DNA of 5,006 bases from PVC group bacterium (GTDB lineage Bacteria > Verrucomicrobiota > Kiritimatiellia > CAIKKV01 > PXCX01), in contig PWZG01000547.1 of assembly GCA_003567575.1 (NCBI GenBank), positions 1 to 5,006 of the forward strand. The letters run 5' to 3'. The translations under genes and the position numbers were made by a program. The notes under the pieces were generated by a model that saw only the letters and a program-made list of their open reading frames with translations, was not told where the DNA came from and did no database searches. This document shows, piece by piece, positions 1-5,006 of this stretch (the stretch's first letter is position 1; each line of letters starts with the position of its first letter).

Positions 1-1
1 G

Positions 2-349
2 TGCGAAATTCCGTCCGATCCGATGTTCCTGGAAGCGGTGTCGGATACTGCCGATGCCATGGAACATCCGGAGGAAAAACTTTACAATGTGGCGCCCGAT
101 GTTTACGTGCAGCATAACGATCTCGACAAAGAATTACCGCCTGAATTGCGCGATTACATCGAGACTCATAACGGGGAATGGCCGCCTTATATACCGCTTC
201 CCCCGGGGCGCGCGGAATTTGTGATGGGCAATCCGTTTATGGCCAAACGACGTAAAGTTTTCTGGCCCGGCCATGGCTCGCTCGATCCCGAAATTGTTGA
301 GTACGCCAACGAAAACGGCGTGTTGCCCGAATGGAGGCCAAGTCGATGA
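2..349 (+). CDS. Unrecognised protein, 3' part only (115 codons visible)
   Basis: The frame is open from base 2 to a TGA at 347-349 and continues beyond the left edge. The first in-frame ATG (23) has no Shine-Dalgarno sequence before it, so the true start is probably outside the window. The visible 115 residues are hydrophilic, rich in acidic residues, proline and aromatics. A proline-rich PPYIPLPPGR stretch is followed by a basic AKRRK patch, then FWPGHGSLDP and a C-terminus ending EWRPSR. No membrane segment or catalytic motif that I know is visible. Its stop overlaps the trpS start as ATGA, so it is probably in the same transcript and translationally coupled to trpS. I do not recognise the family. 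Coding status is supported by the open frame and the overlap geometry, and no function is assigned. Confidence 0.75.
   Translation, partial: CEIPSDPMFLEAVSDTADAMEHPEEKLYNVAPDVYVQHNDLDKELPPELRDYIETHNGEWPPYIPLPPGRAEFVMGNPFMAKRRKVFWPGHGSLDPEIVEYANENGVLPEWRPSR
333..337 (+). promoter_or_regulatory. Shine-Dalgarno site that decides the trpS start
   Basis: GGAGG lies 8 bases before the ATG at 346. An earlier in-frame ATG at 331 would add only MEAKS, has no ribosome site of its own, and would place this GGAGG inside the gene. The site therefore favours 346 as the start. It lies inside the last codons of the preceding gene, as expected for coupled translation. Confidence 0.8.
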
Positions 350-1308
350 GAATTGTCTCGGGAATTCAGCCGTCCGGTCGTTTGCACCTGGGGAATTACC
401 TCGGCATGATGCGCCCGGCGATTGCAGCGCAGAATGAAGGGGAAACGTTTTATTTCATTGCCAATTACCATGCCCTGACCACGGTTTCCGATCCGTCCGC
501 TCTGCGGCGCAATACGCGGGCGGCGGCCATCGATTTCCTGGCCTGCGGCTTGAATCCGGACCGGGGCGCTCTGTTCGTTCAGAGCGATGTTCCGGCGGTC
601 ACCGAGCTGACGTGGCTGCTGTCGGTGATCACGGGGATGGGACTGCTGGAACGCTGTCATTCCTATAAGGATAAGCTTGCCAAGGGTGTCGCGTCCACGC
701 ACGCCCTGTTCGCGTATCCGGTGTTGATGGCGGCCGATATCCTGGCTTATCGCGCTGATTCCGTGCCGGTGGGTCGTGATCAGAAACAACACGTTGAAGT
801 CACCCGTGATATCGCCATGCGATTCAATAATCTGTTCGGCGATGTTTTTGCGATACCCCAGCCGGTGATTCGCGATGACGTCGCCGTCGTTCCGGGGATT
901 GATGGTCAGAAAATGTCGAAATCCTACAATAACCATATCGAGTTGTTCGGAACGGAAAAGGATACACGGGCGCGTATCATGCGTATTGTAACCGACAGTA
1001 CACCGCTCGAAGCGCCGAAAGATCCGGAGCAATGTACCGTTTTCCGTATATTCCGTCTGATCTCCGACGATGACCAGATCGAGGAGATGGCGGAACGTTA
1101 CCGGAACGGCGGATTCGGGTATGGCGCCGCCAAAAAACAGCTTTTCGATGCCGTGTGGAGCTTTCTGGAACCGTTGCATCGTCGCCGTGCGGAACTGGAG
1201 AAGGAACCGGACTTTGTTGACGGGGTATTGCGTCGGGGCGCTGAGCGGGCACGCGCTGAGGCGGATAGCGTGTTGGGTGCGGCACGCCGGGCCATGGGAG
1301 TCGATTGA
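346..1308 (+). CDS. trpS: Tryptophanyl-tRNA synthetase (class I)
   Basis: This cytoplasmic enzyme activates tryptophan with ATP and charges tRNA-Trp. The 320-residue product has the usual length for bacterial TrpS and looks complete. The Rossmann catalytic domain opens with GIQPSGRLHLGNYLG, whose H14-L15-G16-N17 is the HIGH-type ATP-binding signature. Further in are ADILAY (D131, at the position of the tryptophan-recognising Asp132 of the Geobacillus enzyme) and VGRDQKQH (142-149). The KMSKS loop appears in canonical form at 189-193. The rest is the helical C-terminal anticodon-binding part. The start at 346 is chosen for its GGAGG and the ATGA overlap with the gene before it. The stop overlaps scpA by one base. 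Nothing suggests damage or a second, regulated paralogue. No tryptophan attenuator or T-box can be assigned, because the upstream sequence is coding. Confidence 0.97.
   Translation: MRIVSGIQPSGRLHLGNYLGMMRPAIAAQNEGETFYFIANYHALTTVSDPSALRRNTRAAAIDFLACGLNPDRGALFVQSDVPAVTELTWLLSVITGMGLLERCHSYKDKLAKGVASTHALFAYPVLMAADILAYRADSVPVGRDQKQHVEVTRDIAMRFNNLFGDVFAIPQPVIRDDVAVVPGIDGQKMSKSYNNHIELFGTEKDTRARIMRIVTDSTPLEAPKDPEQCTVFRIFRLISDDDQIEEMAERYRNGGFGYGAAKKQLFDAVWSFLEPLHRRRAELEKEPDFVDGVLRRGAERARAEADSVLGAARRAMGVD
1296..1300 (+). promoter_or_regulatory. Shine-Dalgarno site for scpA
   Basis: GGGAG lies 7 bases before the ATG at 1308 and inside the last codons of trpS. It supports the ATG at 1308 over the in-frame TTG at 1305, which would add a single residue. 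Confidence 0.7.
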
Positions 1309-2048
1309 TGGACAGTGCCGTTGCCGTCGATGATTTGAAGTTCCGCCTGGATGTTTTCGAAGGACCGCTGGACCTGCTGTTGTACCTTTTGAAACGCGAT
1401 GAAATCGATATATTCGATATTCCTATTGAACATATTACGCGTCAGTATGTCGATTATCTGAACGTGATGACGATGCTGGATTTGAATATTGCCGGAGAGT
1501 TCATCGTCATGGCGGCGACCTTGATGATGATTAAAAGCCGGATGTTGCTGCCTGAAGACGATCGGCCCGAGATGGAGGAGGAAGACGATGATCCGCGGTG
1601 GGAATTGGTGCGTCAACTGGTGGAATACAAAAAGTTCAAGGAAGCCGCGGGACGGCTGTCTTGTCTGGAACAGCGGCGCGCGGATATGTTCGATCGCGCT
1701 GAGTTCGAGTTGCCGGTGGAATCCGGCGGTGACGGTATCGCACTGGCCGACGTCAGCTTGTTTGAACTTATCGACGCGTTCAATGAAGCGCTCAAACGCG
1801 CACGAACCAGTGATTTTAGCGAAATTCATGGCGAAAAATTCACCATTGCCGACAAAATCGAAACGATTCTGAAAACATGTCGCCGCCATAACGAATGTCG
1901 TTTTGGGTGTTTGTTTCCAGCCGGTTCAGACCGTTCCGAGATCGTTTGTACGTTTCTGGCGTTGCTGGAACTGATCCGGTTGCGCCAGGTTCGCGTGGCG
2001 CAGGAAAAAGATTTCGGCGATATTGTCATCGCCATGAATGAAACATGA
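1308..2048 (+). CDS. scpA: Segregation and condensation protein A (kleisin)
   Basis: ScpA is the kleisin of the bacterial SMC-ScpAB condensin. It bridges the two SMC heads and binds ScpB, and the complex organises replicated chromosome arms on the nucleoid. The 246-residue product has the normal family length. The N-terminal domain carries the family signature FEGPLDLLLYLLKRDEIDIFDIPI (residues 17-40), then a helix ending in the typical MAATLMMIKSRMLLP (68-82). A very acidic EMEEEDDDP follows, within the linker that normally contacts ScpB. The C-terminal winged-helix that caps the SMC head covers roughly residues 175-240 and ends in FGDIVIAMNET. The start overlaps the trpS stop (TGATG). scpB, the usual partner, follows after a short gap. 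The smc gene is not in the window. No defects are seen. Confidence 0.96.
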   Translation: MDSAVAVDDLKFRLDVFEGPLDLLLYLLKRDEIDIFDIPIEHITRQYVDYLNVMTMLDLNIAGEFIVMAATLMMIKSRMLLPEDDRPEMEEEDDDPRWELVRQLVEYKKFKEAAGRLSCLEQRRADMFDRAEFELPVESGGDGIALADVSLFELIDAFNEALKRARTSDFSEIHGEKFTIADKIETILKTCRRHNECRFGCLFPAGSDRSEIVCTFLALLELIRLRQVRVAQEKDFGDIVIAMNET

Positions 2049-2065
2049 AATAGCGAGGGACTTGC

Positions 2066-2072
2066 AAGGGGA
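2066..2072 (+). promoter_or_regulatory. Strong Shine-Dalgarno site not matched to the scpB frame
   Basis: AAGGGGA is among the best ribosome-binding matches in the window. Its spacing is 8 bases to a GTG at 2081 and 11 to an ATG at 2084. Both begin a short ORF in a different frame from scpB. The scpB-frame ATG at 2088 is 15 bases away, which is long. The site therefore either serves the short ORF or is used loosely for an extended ScpB. Confidence 0.5.
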
Positions 2073-2083
2073 TTTTGCCCGTG

Positions 2084-2176
2084 ATGCATGCGAACGATAC
2101 GCATGCCGCAACGCGTTTGCAAGAGTTTCTCGAACAGGAAAATGGCTGGCCCGTCTATGGAAGAGAACAACACTGA
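2084..2176 (+). CDS. Possible 30-codon leader peptide overlapping scpB
   Basis: An ORF beginning ATG at 2084 (or GTG at 2081) encodes MHANDTHAATRLQ..., 30 residues ending GREQH, with TGA at 2174-2176. It has a better placed Shine-Dalgarno sequence (AAGGGGA, 2066-2072) than any scpB start. It ends 17-32 bases inside scpB, depending on which scpB ATG is used. This geometry fits a leader whose translation opens or feeds the scpB start. I do not recognise the peptide, its length is within chance, and codon use does not discriminate between frames. It may be only an accidental ORF. Confidence 0.25.
   Translation: MHANDTHAATRLQEFLEQENGWPVYGREQH
2086..2106 (+). repeat. Perfect 7-bp inverted repeat (potential mRNA hairpin)
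   Basis: GCATGCG at 2086-2092 and CGCATGC at 2100-2106 pair perfectly around a 7-base loop AACGATA. In the transcript the stem would begin two bases after the A of the ATG at 2084 and would bury the ATG at 2088. It could affect which start codon is used. No T-run follows, so it is not a rho-independent terminator. GCATGC is itself a palindrome, so this can also be seen as two copies of that hexamer. Confidence 0.5.
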
Positions 2177-2969
2177 ATCGACAACTCCGGATTTAAGGCG
2201 TGTTGTCGGCGCCTTAATCTATGGCGCTCCCGAACCGCTGACGGTAAAAACATTGCGGAAAATTCTTGTAAATGCGGCGGCCACGGAAACCGCAGGGGCG
2301 ACAACATCCGGGATAGAGACAGCTTTTGCCGGAATAAGCGAAAACGATGTCCGGGAAGCCGTCGAGACGTTACGCCGCGAGCTGGAAGATCGACCGTTGG
2401 GAATTCAGTTGGTTGAAATTGCTGAAGGGTACAGGTTTTTTACCGACGTCGCCTGCGCGCCGTGGATGCGATATGTTCTGCAAACGGAGAAGCCGGCGCG
2501 CCTGTCGCGGCCATCGCTTGAGACGTTGGCCATTATTGCGTATCGCCAACCCGCTACTCGTTCCGAAATTGAGGCTGTCCGCGGAGTAAGCGTTGATCAT
2601 GTGGTGCGTAACCTAATGGAACTGCAACTTGTACGCATCGTTGGGCGCAGTGAATTGCCCGGGAAACCGTTACTTTATGGAACGACCCAGCGCTTCCTGG
2701 AACATTTCGGACTGAAAGATTTGCATGAATTGCCAGGCATTGCCGAATTGGCGCGTCGTGATCGCGTGGCCGCCGCAAACGAATCGGCTCCGGCGGATGT
2801 GCCGCCGCAACCGAAACCATCGGTTGGCCCGTCGACCGGCGCTGCCGTCGACGCCGATACCCAGGCGCAACCGGCTGTCGCGCGCAACGAAACATTGCCG
2901 GACGCCGAACCGTCAGATCAACACGATGCCGAAATAACGGCGTCCGCGGAGAATATCGATGAATCTTGA
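2142..2969 (+). CDS. scpB: Segregation and condensation protein B
   Basis: ScpB dimerises and binds the ScpA linker in the SMC condensin. The product is 275 residues from the ATG at 2142. The first winged-helix domain starts at LRRVVGALIYGAPEPLTVKTL (18-38) and resumes with GIQLVEIAEGYRF (87-99). The second contains the hallmark LSRPSLETLAIIAYRQPATR, followed by EIEAVRGVSVDHVVRNLME and GKPLLYGTTQRFLEHFGL. Two oddities are visible. About 20 additional A/T/G-rich residues (roughly 44-64) lie between the first helices. A probably disordered Pro/Ala/acidic tail of about 65 residues (from ~210) also follows the folded part, so the protein is longer than a typical ~190-residue ScpB. The start is uncertain: ATG 2088 (293 residues), 2142 and 2157 (270 residues) are all in frame and none has a well-spaced ribosome site. 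The last 11 bases overlap pheA. Confidence 0.93.
   Translation: MAGPSMEENNTESTTPDLRRVVGALIYGAPEPLTVKTLRKILVNAAATETAGATTSGIETAFAGISENDVREAVETLRRELEDRPLGIQLVEIAEGYRFFTDVACAPWMRYVLQTEKPARLSRPSLETLAIIAYRQPATRSEIEAVRGVSVDHVVRNLMELQLVRIVGRSELPGKPLLYGTTQRFLEHFGLKDLHELPGIAELARRDRVAAANESAPADVPPQPKPSVGPSTGAAVDADTQAQPAVARNETLPDAEPSDQHDAEITASAENIDES
2948..2953 (+). promoter_or_regulatory. Shine-Dalgarno site for pheA
   Basis: GGAGAA lies 5 bases before the ATG at 2959, inside the scpB coding sequence. It supports that ATG over the out-of-frame ATG ten bases later (2969), which belongs to a second GATGAAT copy. Confidence 0.7.
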
Positions 2970-4035
2970 TGAATACCGCGCGGAAATCGATCGTCTGGAT
3001 GAAATCATCCTGCGATTACTGAACGAACGCTCTGTGTGCGCCGTTGACGTGGGGCGCATCAAGCGCAAGGCCGGGTTGCCACTCTATGTTCCCAGTCGCG
3101 AACGCGAGGTGCTTGACCGTCTCGTGCGGATGAATCCGGGACCCCTGACCGAGAAGATGATACAAGCCGTATACCGCGAAATCATGTCGGCGGCATTGAC
3201 GATGGAAAAACCGTTGATGATCGCTTACCTGGGGCCGCCATCGACTTTTTCACATCAGGCGGCACGATCTAAATTCGGCGCTGCCGTCGATTATCTACCC
3301 TGCGAGACCATCGGCGATGTCTTCCATGCCGTAGCCAAAAACAATGCCGACTACGGCGTGGTTCCGGTGGAAAATTCATCGGAAGGCGGCGTTACCGAAA
3401 CGATGGATAGTTTCTTGCAAACACGCCAGACGGTTTGTGCCGAAATATACATGCCTGTGGCGCATCATTTGCTTGCCAAAGGGGAGCGCCACGCGTTGCG
3501 TCGCGTCTATTCGCATCCTCAAGCCCTGGCGCAATGCCGGAGATGGTTGCAGCGTGAATTGCCGGGAATCGATGTCGTTGCCGTACCCAGTACCGCGCGC
3601 GCCGCGCAAATGGCCGCCGAGGATCCGGGAACGGGCGCCCTGGCCGGCGATCTTGCGGCGGAAACGCATAATCTGCAAGTCCTGGCATCCGACGTCCAGG
3701 ATGAAGTCGGGAATATGACCCGCTTCCTAGTGTTGGGCCCGCCAAACGCGAATCCTTCGGGCAGCGATAAAACATCGATCTTCTTTTCGATCAAGCACGA
3801 TGTCGGCGCTCTTTACGGCGCCCTCAAGATTTTCAAGCAATACTCGTTGAATCTCACGCGTATCGAGTCGCGACCCAGCCGGAACCGCGTGTGGGAATAT
3901 TATTTCTTTGTTGACTTCGAAGGCCATGCCGCCGACCCGCAAGCTTCCCAAGCGCTTGCCGGGGTTGAACGGCATTGCACATTGTTGATTGTGCTTGGCT
4001 CTTACCCGCAACAAAAAAATCAGGGAGCACCATGA
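2959..4035 (+). CDS. pheA: Bifunctional chorismate mutase / prephenate dehydratase (P-protein)
   Basis: This cytoplasmic enzyme converts chorismate to prephenate and then to phenylpyruvate, the branch leading to phenylalanine. The 358-residue product has full family length and three domains. Residues 1-85 are an AroQ chorismate mutase. By eye, R7, R24, K35, R47 and E48 match E. coli P-protein R11, R28, K39, R51 and E52, and E83 lies near the Q88 position. Residues ~87-262 are prephenate dehydratase, with YLGPPSTFSHQAA (90-102), YGVVPVENSSEGG (132-144), VYSHPQALAQC (183-193) and the catalytic TRF motif at 254-256. Residues ~272-350 are an ACT domain with GALYGAL (283-289) and ESRP (303-306). 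These are the usual phenylalanine-binding sites, so feedback inhibition is expected. It resembles the Pseudomonas-type P-protein. It overlaps scpB by 11 bases and its stop overlaps the next gene. Confidence 0.97.
   Translation: MNLDEYRAEIDRLDEIILRLLNERSVCAVDVGRIKRKAGLPLYVPSREREVLDRLVRMNPGPLTEKMIQAVYREIMSAALTMEKPLMIAYLGPPSTFSHQAARSKFGAAVDYLPCETIGDVFHAVAKNNADYGVVPVENSSEGGVTETMDSFLQTRQTVCAEIYMPVAHHLLAKGERHALRRVYSHPQALAQCRRWLQRELPGIDVVAVPSTARAAQMAAEDPGTGALAGDLAAETHNLQVLASDVQDEVGNMTRFLVLGPPNANPSGSDKTSIFFSIKHDVGALYGALKIFKQYSLNLTRIESRPSRNRVWEYYFFVDFEGHAADPQASQALAGVERHCTLLIVLGSYPQQKNQGAP
4022..4027 (+). promoter_or_regulatory. Shine-Dalgarno site for the hisC-type gene
   Basis: AGGGAG sits 7 bases before the ATG at 4035 and 4 before the ATG at 4032. 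The longer spacing agrees better with the other starts in this window, so 4035 is preferred, though the two differ by one residue. Confidence 0.6.
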
Positions 4036-5006
4036 TGACAACGATTCGTGATCTCGCCAAACCGTGGATTTCCGAGCTGGCAATGTACGAGCCGGGACGG
4101 CCGATAGAGGAAGTCGCTCGCGAACTGGGATTCGAAGGCGCCGCCGATATCGACAAGCTGGCTTCAAACGAAAATCCGCTGGGTCCCTCGCCAAAGGCGA
4201 TCCGCGCCATGAAAAAATCTGCCGCGAAAATGCATCTGTATCCCGACGGCGGCGGCTACTATATGCGGCAGGCGCTGGCGGAACGTCTTGATGTATCACC
4301 CGACCAGATTTTGCTGGGTAACGGCAGCAACGAATTGCTCGAGTTTCTGGCGCATGTTTTCCTTGGACCCGGTACCAACCTGGTTATGGCGGATCGCGCG
4401 TTTGTGGTCTATCGTCTGCTTGCGCGGTCGTTTCTGGCCGATGTCCGCGATGTTCCCATGCGCGATCATACACACGACCTGGATGCCATGCTCGATGCCA
4501 TTACCCCGGAAACGAGGTTGGTTATGATCAGCAATCCCAATAACCCCAGCGGCACCATGGTTGATCAGCGTGCCGTCGAAAAGTTTATGGCGCGTATACC
4601 CGAACATGTGATCGTCGGGATGGACGAAGCCTATATTGAATTGCTGCCGCCGCGGAAACAAGTCGATACGCTGCGCTATTTGCGCCAGGGCAGGAAAATC
4701 GTTGTTTTGCGAACGTTTTCCAAAACCTACGGACTGGCCGGGCTGCGTATCGGCTACGCGGTTGCGCCGGAGGAACTCATCGACTTGATGCACCGCGTCC
4801 GCCAACCGTTTAACGTCAATGCCATGGCCATGGAAGCCGCGTTGGCTGCGCTCGACGAAGAACGTCACGTGCGCCGTACACGACGGTTGGTAGCGCAAGG
4901 ATTACAGTTTTATAGCAACGCATTCACGGAAATGAATCTGCCGTTCATCCCTTCGGTTTCGAATTTCATGCTGGTACGCGTGGGTCACGGACGTGCCGTG
5001 TTCGAA
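4035..5006 (+). CDS. hisC: Histidinol-phosphate/aromatic aminotransferase, 3' end missing
   Basis: This is a PLP-dependent fold-type I aminotransferase of the HisC family. The frame is open for 324 codons to the right edge with no stop; about 35-50 residues of a normal ~360-370 residue protein are missing. Visible signatures are LASNENPLGPSP near the N-terminus, YPDGGGYYMRQAL (Y69 at the E. coli Y55 position), GNGSNELLEFL, SNPNNPSGT (N170), DEAYIEL (D197, Y200), and RTFSKTYGLAGLRIGYA, where K230 should form the Schiff base with PLP. SVSNFMLVR near the edge should carry a substrate-carboxylate arginine. HisC makes histidinol phosphate from imidazole-acetol phosphate, but HisC paralogues next to pheA may transaminate phenylpyruvate. 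The start (4035, or 4032) overlaps the pheA stop, so the two are very probably coupled. Family assignment is firm; the substrate is not. Confidence 0.93.
   Translation, partial: MTTIRDLAKPWISELAMYEPGRPIEEVARELGFEGAADIDKLASNENPLGPSPKAIRAMKKSAAKMHLYPDGGGYYMRQALAERLDVSPDQILLGNGSNELLEFLAHVFLGPGTNLVMADRAFVVYRLLARSFLADVRDVPMRDHTHDLDAMLDAITPETRLVMISNPNNPSGTMVDQRAVEKFMARIPEHVIVGMDEAYIELLPPRKQVDTLRYLRQGRKIVVLRTFSKTYGLAGLRIGYAVAPEELIDLMHRVRQPFNVNAMAMEAALAALDEERHVRRTRRLVAQGLQFYSNAFTEMNLPFIPSVSNFMLVRVGHGRAVFE

Larger units (their letters stand above)
2049..2141 (+). other. scpA-scpB intergenic leader, the only gap in the block
   Basis: These 93 bases interrupt an otherwise overlapping gene string. They hold an 8-base palindrome CTTGCAAG (2061-2068), a strong ribosome-binding sequence running out of it (2066-2072), a perfect 7-bp inverted repeat (2086-2106) and a palindrome AACGCGTT (2110-2117). 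TTGCAAG occurs twice, at 2062 and 2117. No convincing -35/-10 pair or terminator with a T-run is seen. It most likely acts at the level of mRNA, but that is inference. Confidence 0.5.

Noticed and set aside
2..22. Leading Cys of the first partial protein as a lipoprotein cysteine
   Set aside because: The residues before it are outside the window, so no lipobox or signal peptide can be seen.
187..1179. A 330-codon open frame on the - strand across trpS
   Set aside because: It is fully antisense to a gene with intact HIGH and KMSKS motifs, its translation looks like a low-complexity shadow rich in Arg, His and Gln, and it has no family motif. The open frame follows from codon bias on the + strand.
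1098..1889. A 263-codon open frame on the - strand across trpS/scpA
   Set aside because: It spans the junction of two clear + strand genes and shows no recognisable domain, so it is treated as a shadow.
2069..2080. GGG-ATTTTG-CCC as a hairpin hiding the ribosome site
   Set aside because: Only three base pairs around a six-base loop; too weak to propose as a regulatory structure.
2062..2100. Possible promoter with TTGCAA as a -35 box in the scpA-scpB gap
   Set aside because: No acceptable -10 hexamer is found at 16-18 bases spacing; GATAC is about 10 bases too far.
2088..2176. Frameshift joining the short ORF to scpB as one protein
   Set aside because: The scpB frame already contains plausible starts ahead of the conserved domain, no slippery sequence is evident, and the short peptide does not resemble any ScpB N-terminus I know.
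3727..4898. Two - strand open frames (3727-4299 and 4296-4898) across the pheA end and hisC
   Set aside because: Both are antisense to well-conserved enzyme motifs and have no family features of their own.

Overview
The window is a tightly packed block of housekeeping genes, all on the + strand, from a bacterium of moderate GC content. In order it holds the 3' end of an unrecognised gene, trpS (tryptophanyl-tRNA synthetase), scpA and scpB (the kleisin and winged-helix subunits of the SMC condensin), pheA (fused chorismate mutase/prephenate dehydratase) and the first ~324 codons of a hisC-type aminotransferase that runs off the right edge. I see no mobile elements, CRISPR arrays, rRNA or tRNA genes, and no rho-independent terminator.

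The lineage can only be guessed. The AroQ-type CM-PDT fusion followed by a HisC homologue is the arrangement of Pseudomonas pheA-hisC2 and of several deltaproteobacteria, and trpS-scpA-scpB also occurs in deltaproteobacteria. ScpB carries an extra stretch between its first two N-terminal helical segments that reminds me of Verrucomicrobiota/Lentisphaerota proteins. I would call it a Gram-negative bacterium of deltaproteobacterial or PVC type and go no further.

Region by region: bases 2-349 are the end of an unknown ORF whose stop overlaps the trpS start (ATGA). trpS (346-1308) and scpA (from 1308) share one base (TGATG). The only real gap is 2049-2141, between scpA and scpB. It holds a strong Shine-Dalgarno sequence, a perfect 7-bp inverted repeat and a possible 30-codon leader ORF that overlaps the start of scpB. 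scpB overlaps pheA by 11 bases, and the pheA stop overlaps the hisC start. These overlaps imply one polycistronic mRNA with translational coupling; the promoter must lie left of the window.

Functionally there are two themes. ScpA and ScpB are partners in the SMC complex that compacts and segregates the chromosome. PheA turns chorismate into phenylpyruvate, and the adjacent HisC-family enzyme could transaminate phenylpyruvate to phenylalanine as well as, or instead of, histidinol phosphate. TrpS charges tRNA-Trp. No wholly new system is evident. The points most worth checking are the scpA-scpB junction, the identity of the first gene and the true substrate of the HisC homologue.
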